A stretch of 64,000 bases of DNA from positions 3,038,001-3,102,000 of the forward strand of contig JAAROD010000004.1 in assembly GCA_012274445.1 (NCBI GenBank). Reading direction: 5' to 3'. The notes under the pieces were generated by a model. That model did no database searches, had not been told where the DNA came from, and worked only from the letters and a program-made list of their open reading frames with translations. Of the stretch, positions 11,494 to 24,274 are shown piece after piece. How positions within the stretch are numbered: the stretch's first letter is position 1; every line of letters starts with the position of its first letter. Both the position numbers and the translations under genes were made by a program. Origin of the DNA: Sclerotiophoma versabilis. Its lineage: Eukaryota > Ascomycota > Dothideomycetes > Pleosporales > Didymellaceae.

Positions 11494-13170
11494 CTAGCGG
11501 CGAGCGTGACGGCGGCGGACAACGTGCGCCGCGCTTCGCTTACGGTACTCGTTGTAGTCAGCAGTAACGGTGACGTACTCGGTGACGGTCGCAATATCGG
11601 TGACAGTCACGCACACGTAGCCCTCCTTGCAGCTGGAGCCGCCCTCCGAGGACTCCGGGACCTCGGGAGCTGCGGTGGGTGCAGGTGCGGGTGCGGCTTC
11701 GTAGGAAGGTGCTGCTTTAGTGGAGGTGGCCTTGGGAGCCTCAGCCTCGCTGGGAGCGGCAGAGCTGGGCTTCGCCTCCGAGTCGACAATGTCGGGCGAG
11801 GTGTACTCGTCGATGGCGGTAGGCTTGGCAGCAGCGGGGGTAGAAGTAGTCTTAGGCTCTTCCTTGACAGGTGCAGCGCTGGTAGCCTTGGTGGGTGCGG
11901 CAGATGTCTTCTCAGGGGACTTGGGCGCGGTGTCGACCTCTGAAGAGTCAATGCCACCGGACAGTACAGCACCAACGTCGATGCTCTTCTTCGACTGCGC
12001 GAGGACCTTGCCCTTGTTGGGCGGGCCCTGGAAGTTGCCGGCAGTGCACTCGTCGTTGATGCCCTGGCACTTGGTCTGCCAGAGCTTGCAGCCAGCGTTA
12101 CCGGTGATGGGCGCCGAGTCGAAGCACTTCTCGGACTGCTGCCAGCACTCCTCGGCCGAGGCCCAGCAGCCCTTCTCGGTGGTGTAGTCGGAGACCTCTG
12201 TGCCGCACCAGTTGGCGTTCTCGGCGAGGCAGCCAGCAGGCTTCTGGCCTTCGGTTTGGGTCGTCTGGCCGGACGAAGCAGTCTGAGCGGAGTTGGCGGT
12301 GAGCTTTGCGATCTTAGGGCCAGGCAGCTGGTAGGTGGAGGCGTCACTGTTGTAAATGTTGAAGCTGGTGCTGGGCTCGCCGTAGTCAACGTATCCGGGG
12401 ATGGAGACAGTAGACTCAGGAACGAGGTTACCCTCGCTCTCGAGGAAGATCTGAGCACAGCCAGTGTAGAACTGGGGGTCGTTATCGTTGGCAGCGTGAA
12501 GGGCGAGGAGCTCGGGTCGAGCGAGGTAGTTGCCGCCCTCCAGACCGGCAGGTAGCTTCACGTTGAGAAGACCATTGTTGTCAATGACCTTGTCGGAGCA
12601 CCAGCTGTCGGTGGAGGAGTCGTAGCCATGCTCGAAGATCTTGAACCAGCCATCGCCAGCAGCTGCATATTGTTAACATGACTCTGACAAGCGAGAGTTT
12701 ATGAACTGACCTGTGTCCTCAATGGCAGAGGCAACCTTCTTCAAATAGACAGCACAAGGGCCCTTGTGTCCACGGTCAAGACGCTCCTTAGAAGGGTCCG
12801 CAGGCCAAGCACGGATCTCAAATGAGAGCGTTGCGCCGTCCGAGACTGACTGTACGCGAGAGACACCCTTCGATCCACCGACGTCTGATTGCTTAGTCAG
12901 TGACATATCTCACATGCATGGAGGGAAGTGGCGTACTGCAAGCCATGTCGTCGCTGCCAAGACTAGAGATGGGAGCAGTCGAGTGCTCTGCATTGGTGCT
13001 CATACGCATAGCGACACCATCGCCCTGTTTACTGTCAGCGTATGCTTCATTGTACTGTCGGCTTAACGCACCTGTGGGGCGCCATTGACATAAAAGTCAG
13101 TGAAAGCAGTGTGAGCAAGAGCCACGGGCGCAGAGGCCAGAGCCGCGAGAAGCATGGATTGAGTCTTCAT
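11494..13170 (-). CDS. AA9 family lytic polysaccharide monooxygenase with Cys-rich C-terminal extension, secreted
   Basis: Exons 13170-13072, 13024-12937, 12884-12711 and 12662-11494 give 509 aa. Residues 1-19 are a signal peptide ending ALA, so the mature chain starts with His (HTAFTDFYVNG), the first ligand of the copper histidine brace. The second His lies in RGHKGPCAVYLKK, and QFYTGCAQIFL supplies the axial Tyr region and a conserved Cys. AA9 enzymes oxidatively cleave cellulose or related glucans outside the cell. After the catalytic domain (to about residue 245) comes an 8-Cys block (GCLAENANWC ... CQGINDEC), then an Ala/Pro/Ser/Thr/Lys linker of about 130 residues and a conserved-looking VTVTDIATVTEYVTVT end with a basic tail. 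No CBM1 is present. The long plus-strand frames at 11506-12187 are antisense shadows. Confidence 0.93.
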
Positions 13171-14736
13171 ATTGATTGATGTTTGATGTCTCGATTTGTT
13201 GATAGTAGATCAAGGTCGCTATTGTAGTAGTATGTTACTGGAACAGACTGAGTCACTAGGACTTCAAGGCGTGGAAATGAATGGCTGTCGACTGGCGACG
13301 ATAAGGAGTGCAAAGGGCAGAATGCCGAAGGGAAAGACAGTGGTTGGTTATGAGCTCGAGACCGAAGGTAAGGAGAAGAAGCGCGGAAGCAGGATCTGAT
13401 CGGGCTTTTGATGTCTCAATGGGGCGGTTTCCCTGCGCTGATTCTTCATCTCGACATCCCTGTGGTCAAGTTGCCGCGCGCCCGCCCCACTAGATGTGTT
13501 CCTGGCAACAGATCTCCTGGTGAACACAAGTCATGCCGGAATTGTAATGGAGTTGTTGACGTCTTCCAAGGTTGTGGTCAGCCTTGAAACTGATAGCCAA
13601 TCATGTCTAGCACTAAGACCCAACCTGAAACACAAACGCACAAACGGGCAGCGTTAACCAGGCGCTAGACAATGATGTGGTAAGGTCAGCCGCAGCGTGG
13701 CGTCTCTTCGGACACGCTAATTCAGGTACCGCCCTTCATCAAACTGTCCTCTTTGACACTACTCCTTTGAGCATCGACATGCCTATGCAGTAGACTATAC
13801 TTGCGAAATTTCCGAAGCTGGATTCTTGACGTGAACCACAGACACTGTAGATGGGTCTCCATGGAAATAAGCGCGAGGTGTAACCGAACACTCGGGAGTT
13901 AATCAGGGGTACGGGGAACTCGCAGGGAGTCCGCAGCTTGGCGTTCGCTAACTCTTGTCATCTCTAATTTCGCAAGGACTCCGGGCGCTGTTTGTGAGCC
14001 TGGAGCCAAGACGTTTGGTCCCGCTCAGGCCTGGCAAGGGTATAAGACAAACTGCTGTTGACTGTCCTTTACCGTAGGGTAAACCTACGTCAGGAGAGGT
14101 ATGCTTTGTGGATTGAGAAACTCGTTTCAAGGCCTGTGGTACTGCATGTGTGATGTTGGCACGGCAGAATTGTGCATGCAAAGATTGTGTTTGTACTTCC
14201 CTCGCTTCCGCTTGAAGCAGGGGAACGTGCCAATGACCTTTGACATTTTCGATTGTTTTGATCTGCCAAGAGCAATGTACCGTGTGCTGTTGGCCAGGGC
14301 TATGTGCTGAACGACAAGATGAGGATGATTTAAGGTAGGGTGAATGAACCTTGTTTGCAGCAACTACGCTCGTTCGTGCGGAAACAGTGCGCGACATGAG
14401 GGGTTGACCCTTTCGCTCATTAAAGATAGTACCTGTGAATGTCATCTTTGTTAGGCCTATGGTGCTGTAGAACAGCAAAGACTAGCGTTCTATAATGGCG
14501 ACTGCTCGTTGAGGATGCAGCTGAGAATATCTTTGGTGATCGACAGCTGATGATAGGATGTGCATTTGCGTGTGGGGAACACAAGCGAGCGTTTCAGCCA
14601 ACACGTGCCGCACCCTTCCCTACCGAGTGCCAAAAGGTCTCGAACGCAGAGCGTGCAAGCTGCAGCCGAAACCCGAAATGATGGGCTCCGCTTGCATCTG
14701 CTCAAAGAGCAATTTTGACGTGGAAAGCGCTCAACG
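13171..14736. other. Intergenic, 1.6 kb, no supported gene
   Basis: Upstream region of the AA9 gene and 3' flank of the next gene. Open frames on both strands (for example 13948-14478 minus) lack codon bias, motifs and good starts. No repeat or RNA gene seen. Confidence 0.5.
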
Positions 14737-17105
14737 TCATGATGAGGTCGAAGTCTTTTTTGAACCGCCCCAGGTTTTCCAAGATCGTGTGCTGGACTCT
14801 ACACTTGTCTTTACATAAATAGGCGCTGCAGAATTAGAGCCAGCCTCTGCAAGTTCCAGCATTTCCTTCATGGTATCTCGGAATTCGATTGTATCCACTA
14901 AGGGATCAAAATCCATCAGTGACCTTGTCCCGTAAGCTGGAGGGGGCTTTCGTGAAGACCATCTTACGTTTGAGATTTTCACGCCATACACGCTGCGAAA
15001 TTGCAACTTCCAGAAACCGATCAAAACGCCCTCAGAGCATGCAAGGCCGTCTCGGTCTCGATTCAGACAACAGACGATGACATTCTCATCAGGGTGCTCA
15101 GCGTGCTCAATTCCCAGCTCCCGCAAAATAGCCTTGACCGTCTCGACAAGCCAATTACTACCTGCTTTAGTAACGTAATCCAGCTTTTTGGATTCTCCAA
15201 GAGAGTTTGTACGGAGGGCACGGACTCCCAATGCAGGCTGCATTGGCTTCGCAATCTTCAGATACCAGTGCATTTGATAGATGGCCAAAGGGGAAAATGT
15301 TGAATCCCACTGCAATGGCCATGCTACAGACGACACAAGCGGACTAGTCAGGAATGCCTCTCCTGGAATCGCTTCCAGACGCGGACGAGGCCTGAGGGTA
15401 GCGGTCGGCCGACCAATTTTGACTTGGCTCCCCGGTCGCTGCCCCTCCTTTACACGTGTTTGAACAGTGCGAACGAGATCGCTCTTCTCCAAGGTGTGGG
15501 TGTTAGAGAAGACATCAGTTGGATCCACATTTGCGAGGAATTGACTGTTGATGTCTTTGAAAGCCGAGACCCACTCGTCCAGCTTGAGCATCTCTTGAAT
15601 GATGTGCCGTGTCCGATCATTTGAAAGCCCATAGCGTCGGATCGAGCCTTCCAGCGCGACACTCCAAGCCAGTACTGTATTGTGGAACTCTCGTAGTTGG
15701 AGGCAAACATCACCTAGCCAACGAGCTGCCGCAATATCACCGTCGTCGAGATTCCTGATAAGGTAGATACCGTTGAAAGCGCTCTCGAAGAAGTACTTCG
15801 CTTTAGTAAGATTGCCGCCATATGACGCACACACACCGATGCAATGTCTCAAAACACGTCGATCGGGTTGCAGACCGTTGGAGGTCACGGAGCCTTGTTC
15901 AACAGCTGCAAGCTGTTCTTCAAGCAACTCGGTTGCAGCAGCGTAATCATGTTTTGTCCATGCCGCTAAGATATGATGTGCTCTCTCATTCAAGTCAGAA
16001 GCTGCTGTAGATGCTACAGGTTCTGGTGCTTCCGAAGTTGTGTTGGCAGGGCGCAAAAGCTCTGTCGCAGTGTTTTGGTTTTGTCCGTATGTGAGCTCAG
16101 GAGCTTGAGCAGATGGCGAAGTTATGTGGACAGGCTCTGGAGCATTCTGGAATGAGTCTGGCAAAAACAGTTCTTTCATAGCCTCCCTAGGAGTATCCAA
16201 GATGTGTAACGGCTCTGGTGCATTCGAGGAGTCTGACCTTTGCAGAGGAATCATAACGGGTGCTTGTGCACGCAAAGATTGGTCCTCTACGTGTGCGACT
16301 TCAGTCCTAGCACTCAGATCTGCTGTAGCAAGTGACGTCGAAAAGAAGTCCATGTTGAAACCAGCGGAGGGTCGCCGTGTTGAGCCGAGGCTTTCGGGAT
16401 CCTCACGCTCTTCCAGCAGTCTGCCTTCGTTAACAGCCCTAATGAACCAATCTACCACAAAGTCGTGGTAACTCAAAGCAACTTGGTGAGATATGCCGAC
16501 ATCTTCGAGGTCGCGAATGATTTGAGTCCAAGCTGCATCGTCGTTATCCTCCTGTTCCTGGCTATCTAGAGCAGCAATGCGCTCAATCGACGCGATGCTT
16601 TCTTCGCGGTATCCGCCTTTGTAGTCTAGCTCTAGCCGCTCCAAGGCCTCGAGTATCAAGACCTGATTGTCATGTATCAACGAAGTGTAGAATGCATTGA
16701 GCATTGTCACGCTCGAAGCTAGACGTTCCCGCAGGCTACGGGACTTCTCTGGATCCCATTTCAGTCGATCCCAGGCCCGTTTGCTCTTTGTGTCGAGAGA
16801 ATTGTAGTGCTGGAGTAACTTGTCGAGCTCGGACAGAACATCGATGCATGGACTGTAAGCCTCGAGAAGCTGCTCGCGCTTGTGCGGGGGTATCTTATCG
16901 TACTTGTCCTGAATGTCATCGAGCAAGTTGGTAAGACTGCGCGCTTCGGTGGTTAAGGATTTATAGTCTCCGGTGCAATCCCGACCTGCCAACGGTCAGT
17001 CGTTCGTAGCTATCTAGAAGCGCGCGATCACAAACAGTTCTTGTACACTCGTCCGGCAACTTCGCCTAGCTTCATGAGGTCGCCTATGCTGATACCGAAG
17101 CTCAT
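14737..17105 (-). CDS. Protein with fungal NLR-type N-terminal helical domain and TPR-like region, no NACHT
   Basis: Exon 1 17105-17036 (MSFGISIGDLMKLGEVAGRVYKN) joins exon 2 16985-14737 through a 50-nt intron that splits a Cys codon, giving 772 aa. The first 130 residues (YKNCRDCTGDYKSL, CIDVLSELDKLL, LDTKSKRAWDRLKWDPE) match the helical N-terminal domain often found in front of NACHT or NB-ARC domains in fungal NLR/STAND proteins. No P-loop follows. Instead there is a low-complexity region with repeated APEPxHI-type segments (about 270-330) and a helical region of roughly 200 residues (AAWTKHDYAAATELLEEQL, AKYFFESAFNGIYLI) that reads like tetratricopeptide repeats. The C-terminal 170 residues are unrecognised. 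The role is probably a signalling or scaffold protein; inference only. Confidence 0.75.
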
Positions 17106-19720
17106 GATGGCTAGTAAGTGGCATGTCTCCGAACCGTCGGTCTAAAACAGGCCTTGTAAAGTGCGACGCGTCAAGAGTTCGTGCACCACAGAGGCAGCAG
17201 CAAGATGACATCGAGAGTTGGGTTGGGTTGTTGCGAGCCGGAGGTCGGTGATTGGTGGCTCATTGCGTTGGCACAGCCTCGTCAGGCGCCCCAGTTTGTC
17301 AATAAGCAATGCAGCCATCGCGTGTTGACTACGAGACAGGTCCACCTCTAGAAGACGTCGAAGATATAGTTGACAAAGACTTAGCCGTCATCTTTGGAAA
17401 CGAAGCCGTCCCTGCATTAAGATCTCAAGGGGATGGCGTGGACCTTGAACTTTTGCGGTTCACGTCACCTACCGTCCTACTCCCACTGCAGGCGACACAA
17501 CATTCGATCAGTTGCTTCACTGATCCAAATCCTGAATCTATCGTTATTATTTCTATTGTTTCTGTACAGGACTGCTGACTCACCCCTGTTCTCTATGATA
17601 GAACGCGCCTCTCGGAAGAAAGGAAGATTGGCCCCCAATTCTGGCCTCACGTGCGCTGACAGTGGCGACGGTTCCCCTTGCCGGTAACATGGCGCCTTCT
17701 TCAAGGGGCGCTTATGCAGACGGGTGCTTAGCGGTGCCTTTCATTGCACCAAACAAGGCGGTTTAATCAACATTTGAGCGAGAGACATAGACAGGCGCTA
17801 AGTGCATGGGTGTCTAATCGGTCGAGTTCAGCGGTGGGGTTTCATTCTAGTGTGTTCTTTCATCGACGTTGGAGTTATATACTACATCTTGTGCCTGATG
17901 TGAGTTCCGATGTGCCGCCCAGGACCTACGGCCACTGAAAGTAACCGTCATGGATCCATCTACTTGTCCCATGGACTGCAACGAGCGGATATGCTTGAAT
18001 TCTGAACCCAATATATCAGGGATTGGTGTAAGACTTATGCATTGCTGCCTTGCACAAAGTATGCTTGAAGCTGATCTCTGCGTAGGTAAGAACACACTCA
18101 CGGGAGATGATTAGGAGAATATTTACGAAGCTGCCCAGCAGCGGATAGTTGTGTCGACCGTAATTTTTGGGATTGGGATGCTGAATAGACTCTGGCACCT
18201 CTTTCGAACTTCAACCGATATCTACCTTTACATAGGTAAGATTTGTAGCCGTCATATGAGGTCACACCTGTTGCAAATCCATACTTAAAGTTCAACAACG
18301 TTTCCAATATCTTATGTCGTAGCGACAGTTGTGTATCGACCTTTGCTGCCATCGTTTCTTGCTTAGAGATTCTTGCTTGACATGATATCTTTCAGGGCTT
18401 TTGAAGTTTGGTGGTTAATTCTCGGCTTTATATAGGGTATCATCAACCTGTGGGGACGTAGGCCAAGTTCGAAGGATGAAGGTCGATAGAAATGGACGTT
18501 TGGACAAGCCATGGCTCTCCTTGTACTGGCTACTCCGGTTATAGCGTCCGCAGAAGGTTACATAACAGGTATGTAGCTTTCTCCTATACCAACCCACTTG
18601 CTTGCAGGCCCCGAGCTGATCCGCGATCATTTAGCCAAACAAGAAAATCGAGCAGTCGAAAATGGCGACGATAACCCTGGCTTTCCTTTGGTCGGTTAGG
18701 AAGAAGCCCTAGTACATAACATACATGAGAGTGAGATGTCTTCTATCCTTGCTTACGAGTGTCTATACATCAAAGTTTATATTGCAATGCCTGTCAGACT
18801 TGTCTCTGCAGTTGTAAGCACCTACAGCGAAAGGTCGCTACGCTGGAGTATACAATCGCTCAATGTCGAGCTTATTCTTCGACCCAGCAATCTTTACTCT
18901 ACTAGTATTTGGGTTTACGAGTTGCTTCCTAGCTCCACTATCATGGATACCTTTGCTGACGGTCTTTAGGATCTTAATTGTTTAAGAGGCTAGTGGTCGA
19001 GAGGGTATTTATAATCATCGAATATGGCTCTGAGCTGAGAAAGAGATTATGCGAGCAAGTAGTAATCGAGGCTGACTAAACCAAAGGTTGACGATATAGA
19101 AGATGGCCAACTATTTTTCACCGATACTGATTCGTCTCCATTTATGTAGGAAGACACATTGGTTGATGAAGTAGTTCACGTACGCGCGCACCTTGGAAGC
19201 CGAGATATGGGGTGTAGAAAGTGACGGGTGTTTAATTGTGTACACATGTCGCTGAGCAAGCTATCATACAAAAACTCTCACAAAACAAGAATCTATGTCT
19301 CTGAGCGAATGGGATGTCTTGCATATTGCTGCGAGCTAAGTGTGAAGATCTAGTGTTTGGAAAAGCGGCCGAGTCGTCATATGTGTACCGCCTCTCATTC
19401 AGGACTAGCGTTGTTACCTAGCGCTGCTTGCCTTTGTTTTGTGTCTACAATGGCACATAATGATACAAAACACCCCAGACACAGCTCGTAGGAAAGATCA
19501 TAACGCATTTGTAAACTGCCACAAAATCCTCCCACAAAAGCTTACATCGTTCAAGTCACGTTGAACCTGATCGTGTTACGCTTGCCACCGCCCATGGGCT
19601 GCCGTGTTTGTATTATCGCGATTTTCATGAGAGCCATCGGTTTCTACGCACTTTTTGAGCTTCGGGCTGAGGTACGCTGCCTGCGTGGTATATCTGTAAG
19701 CCCGCAATGAGGGACTTTTA
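17106..19720. other. Gene-poor stretch, start of accessory DNA
   Basis: About 2.6 kb with no gene I can support. The frame from the ATG at 17309 (MQPSRVDYETGPPLEDVEDI...) has protein-like composition for about 55 codons and may be a relic exon, but nothing downstream extends it. From about 18 kb the base composition becomes more AT-rich, consistent with decayed sequence. Confidence 0.4.
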
Positions 19721-21573
19721 ATGTCCACGCCCTTACGGACCATGATCTTACGAATACTGTTTCGACAAGATTTGCAGTCGTTGCTCACACTGAACAAATC
19801 AATCTTCAAGTGTTTCCGAAGTTTTGGTAGTGCATCAGCTCCATCTCGAGTCGACGTACAAGATACCATGGATCGAAATTACAAGTTGTTGGAATATACC
19901 TCTGGCAGATGGATGTGAGAATAGACTAAGTAATGTACTCAGTATTCATATCAATTCTGACCTCTACTCGTAGATACAACGAGGATAAGCGTTTGGCCGA
20001 AAGGCGTCTGTACTTCAACATCAAGGAGCTCATGAAAGCCGCCGCAAACTCTGTCCACAAGTCTGAGTCTGACGTCGAGTCTCTTCGAAAGTTGGCGGAG
20101 GGTGGCTTTAATAGAATCTTTGAAATAGCCATGAGAGATGGAACGTCTGTTCTTGCTCGACTGCCCTATCCCTCCACATTGCCGTGACGTTTAGCCGTGG
20201 CTAGCGAGGTCGCGACAATGGACTTTGTCCGCGCACATGGCATTCCGACTCCACAAATACTTGGATACGCCATCAACGAAAATCCTGTTGGCTCAGATTA
20301 TATATTGATGGAAAGCTACCCGAACAACCAATTGGAGATGCTTGGTTCGATCTCTCTGAACAAGAAAGGCTCCAAGTTTTTCATGACATTGTTAAGCTTG
20401 AAATTAAGCTGTTCAGCATCCAACTGCCTGCCAGTGGAAGCATATACTACACTCGCGACCTAGAACCGAGTACTCCTAAGGTTGCCATACCCGGAACAGA
20501 CAGTCAGTTTTGTATGGGTCCGTACACTGGGCTTCGTTGGTGGTTTGGCACACGGGGTGATCTCGAGCTTGATCTCGGGCCACGTAAGTATGAACTGCGA
20601 CTACAATATTCACAGCACTTACCTTCCTTAGACGTCGACACTCTTCGCGCCCTCCAAGCTCCTGTTGAGAAGGATCTAGCCTGGATACGTGAGTACGGAC
20701 AATCCCGATATCCATTCTATGGACAACACAGAGAAGCTTTCCAATACAAGAAACAGGATCCTGAGATTCACGCAGCATTGCTGGAGGAATACCTCCAGGT
20801 CACTCCATATCTCATACCAACAAGTCCGGAGCTCGAATTTTCCGTTATCCGCCACCCTGACATCCAGCCGAACAACATCTTCATATCCGAAGATCACAGA
20901 GTTACTGGTCTTATTGACTGGCAGCATGCTACCGCTCTTCCAACATTCCTTGCCGCTGGTATACCGAACTCGTTCCAAAACTATGATGATACTGAGTCAA
21001 GATCGTTCACATCTCCACGTCTCCCGGCTAACCTTAATTCTCTGGACGAATTTGAGCGTACCAAAGCTAAAGAGGAGTATCGTCGCAGAGAAATGCATTT
21101 TTTTATATCTGGGTTTCACTCAGCGATTCAACCAGCGACATTGGCATGCCCTTGAACAAGAGACAGACTTACTCACGCGTCAAATCTTTGATCATGCCGG
21201 CGAACCATGGGAAGGCCTCAACACAGCTCTTCAGTACGACCTGGTTCAAACCACACAGAGCTGGGACAAAATTGCCCCTCGTAACAACAACGGTACTACA
21301 CCAACTTGTCCTGTATCTTTCACACAAAAAGAAGCAGAACAGATCAACACTCTAGATGATTCGCATCGCGACGCGGATGGTGATGTGGAAAAGATCAATG
21401 AGTTCCTTGGTATAGCATCTGACGGATGGACCCCGAACGAACGATTCGAGAGTGCCAAGAGCAAAGCAGCCGAGATCCGGGAGGAAGCGCTTGCTTCTGC
21501 AGATAACGACCCATGGTTAAGAAAAATGTCTGAGCGGCACTGGCCTTTCGACGATTATGATGAGGATGAGTAA
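19721..21573 (+). pseudogene. APH/AIM9-like phosphotransferase pseudogene
   Basis: Fungal aminoglycoside-phosphotransferase-fold kinase related to the mitochondrial AIM9 family. A first exon (about 19721-19915) ends YTSGRW and joins across a GTGAGA...CGTAG intron to YNEDKRLAERRLYFN; LAEGGFNRIFEI is the ATP loop, ASEVATMDFVRAHGIPTP follows, then VIRHPDIQPNNIFI carries the catalytic loop and VTGLIDWQHA the metal-binding Asp. A second plausible intron lies at about 20583-20630. Three lesions break it: an in-frame TGA at 20185 (CGA-to-TGA type), a one-base loss near 20335 (frame changes between NQL and WFDLSEQERL), and a one-base gain in a run of seven T near 21098. The tail to 21573 is otherwise well preserved, so decay is recent or the indels are assembly errors. 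Confidence 0.8.
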
Positions 21574-24274
21574 GAAGCAATAATTGATAACGTTTTATGG
21601 TCTACACCTCAGAGGTTGACTTGTCATTATGGAATTGAGTTTAAAATCCACTTGCGGAAGGATCCATCGGTTGAAGCGTATAGAAAACCACAGCCAGTAT
21701 AAAGGTTTCAGATGGTTCAGTGTGATTGAGTAGGGGCCGATGGAGAAACATGGGGATTGTGCTCAGACAACCATCCAACTTCAGATAGAATCTGGCTAAT
21801 ATGAAATTCCTAATAACCTCACCCAGATTTCAAACTCTATAGATCTTGGTGTCGAAAGTATAGTGCCAAGAGGATATGTTAACTACGGAAGGTATACATG
21901 AATGCCTGTCAGTGTGCCTTACACTAACAATCAGTGTGACACATCGTATACTGTCGAGGCAGAGCTGGAGGGAGCACCTCAATTATTACATAAGACGCAC
22001 TGGTAGGGAGCATATGCCCAATGTAAGAGCACGTGACATTCAGCTCTTAGGCTCCATCGACGCAAGAGAAACTATGCTCCGACGCTCTGCATACATATTG
22101 TCATTTCATCAGATCTTAGAAGATATCAGTAGTCCATTATATAGATTACCTGATTAAGCTCCTCAAATCCTCCACATATACTAATGTTAAAAACTAAGCA
22201 GAAGCAGGGAAGGTGCAAGTGCCGGATTTGAAAAGAGAGGGGAACAATCAGGGCTGGAGTATACGAGTGCTTAGTGGCTCTTCCGATATACCTTAAACAT
22301 CCACGCTATCGCCATCGCGTACCACGAGGCTACCTCTGACCATCATCTAGTACACCAAGTAGAATTATCCGAGTCGACTTCATGCGATCAAATTCTAGCT
22401 AAAGCGTCCAGATCCGATGTCTGAAATTTCTTAATGTCTATTTTGAAGGACGCAGAGAGCGTTGGAAGAAGTTTTGTGGGCTTGTATTTTAAGACCGCGT
22501 CCAGATTTTTAAGCCAGTCTTAATCCCCATACTAGGGGGAAGTCTCCGGCATGAAGTGTCCTGGCATCCCCAGCCCCTATATTATTAAGATTCTTCCAAA
22601 ACAGAGCATTTCCCGGGTTTGCCTTTATGGTAGTGCCTTCTTTGTCTTTATAATTAACAAGCGACACCATCTCAGGTCTTCGTTCGACCAATCCACGCTC
22701 AAGTCTGGAAACTTTGTTCCACAATCGTAACATGTGGCCTCCAGGATTGCAAAGAATGTAGTGACTCTTTCAGTATCGTTACTGAAAGACGATTAGGATT
22801 GCTTGTGGTCCCTATGCAGCTCATATTTCTGACCCACGTGGTATCTTGTCAGCTACAGGTGCTCGTGATCTCCTCGACGGGTGCACCCTTAGAAGGTGAA
22901 AGCGTGGGCTATAATTCGCTCAACTACAGGGTCGTTGTGGTAGCATCGCGCTGAAGGTTTTCCGCGATCCCGAAAATGTTCTTGAACCATTCTGAGTATT
23001 AAACTCTTGACTTTGTGAAATGAGGCTCACTGATATTTTGTGCCATGGCACAAAGTAATGCATCTCGAATCAAAGCTTTAGAGACCATGATGCCAGAGAG
23101 AACGTGGTAGCATCAAGTGAAATAATGTTAATAGGTCGATGCTCTATGGCTTGCTTTGTTCTGATCTATAATGTCAGGAAGGGGGTCGGCAGCTGTATTG
23201 ATCGGATGGTTGCCAACTGGACCTTTCCTCCAAGAATATTAAAAGCACTGTCCCCCAGGTAGCAGCCAGACGGATGTTTTGTGATTGTCTAAAATTGAAC
23301 CAAACAGTTTGCGAAAAGAAAAAGAAATTACGGATCGAGTTGGGGTTCAGGTCTCCTTATCTGCTAGCTGATTTCGTTTTGCTGAGAAGTAGTCCACAGC
23401 GCTAGTGCTGTGGTATCTGGCAGAAGTAAAGTAGGCGGAGAAGACATGACAGGGTTCTCTTCGGATGGCGCAGAGTGATCTTACTGTCTCAATTTCATTA
23501 GATTCGGAATACTGGATCTAGCCCTACTGCGTATATAATATAATACTAGCGTTTCTCTATAAGTTTCTATTCCAAATCCTATAGGTCGAATAGTAACGAG
23601 GCTAAGCTCTATCTGACTGGAAGATATAGCCGAACATGCCTGCTCCAAAGCTCTAAATACATTACTTATGTTAAATGCTAGATGCTATGGTAGTGTATAA
23701 AACAGGCTTTGTGCACAAAAGTGCACAAGCTAACAGTGTTTTGTATGAAAGGCGAATAAAGTAACATTTGAAGAGCTAAATAGGAGAAGGAATTGCAAGC
23801 TATATATAATCTCTACTTGAGTCTAGGAAGGACTACTTGTTATTCAACTTCGTAGCTTCGTCGAGTGAAAGGGAAAAAGAGAGAGATGAGTGAAAATGAC
23901 CAACTAGCATCCTGACACCAAGGGAACATATCCCTCAAGATTGCAGCCCGATTCTGGATCCGTACGGACCCAAGGGTCTGTCATAGAGGTGCCGACAATA
24001 GAGTGATTGCTGTGTGTGAAAAATCTAATTACGCGTCCTCTATATACTGATTATGAGGTATTATGAAGACGTAGTCCTTCTTGACTTGGTCCCAACAGAA
24101 TCACAGGGAGGGTCGTTAGAATTTGACAAAAGCCATATAACAAAGGGCCGAAGAAGAGGTCAAGAACGTACATGAATACCTCGGTACTTATTCGGAATAC
24201 TCAAAACACTCAAACTCTACCGACTCTCCTCCGACCGTCCATTACATCTTCAACCTCACTCTACACTAAGACTT
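21574..24274. other. AT-rich gene desert
   Basis: About 2.7 kb with only short frames. Codon use is unlike genes and stops are dense in all frames; probably decayed repeat or relic sequence. No terminal repeats or RNA genes recognised. Confidence 0.45.

Noticed and set aside
11506..12458. Long open frames overlapping the AA9 gene (plus 11506-12187, minus 11607-12458)
   Set aside because: Shadows of a GC-rich low-complexity coding region; the AA9 frame has the signal peptide, catalytic residues and in-frame introns.
13948..14478. 176-codon minus-strand frame in the intergenic region
   Set aside because: No motif, poor composition, no supporting splice or start context.
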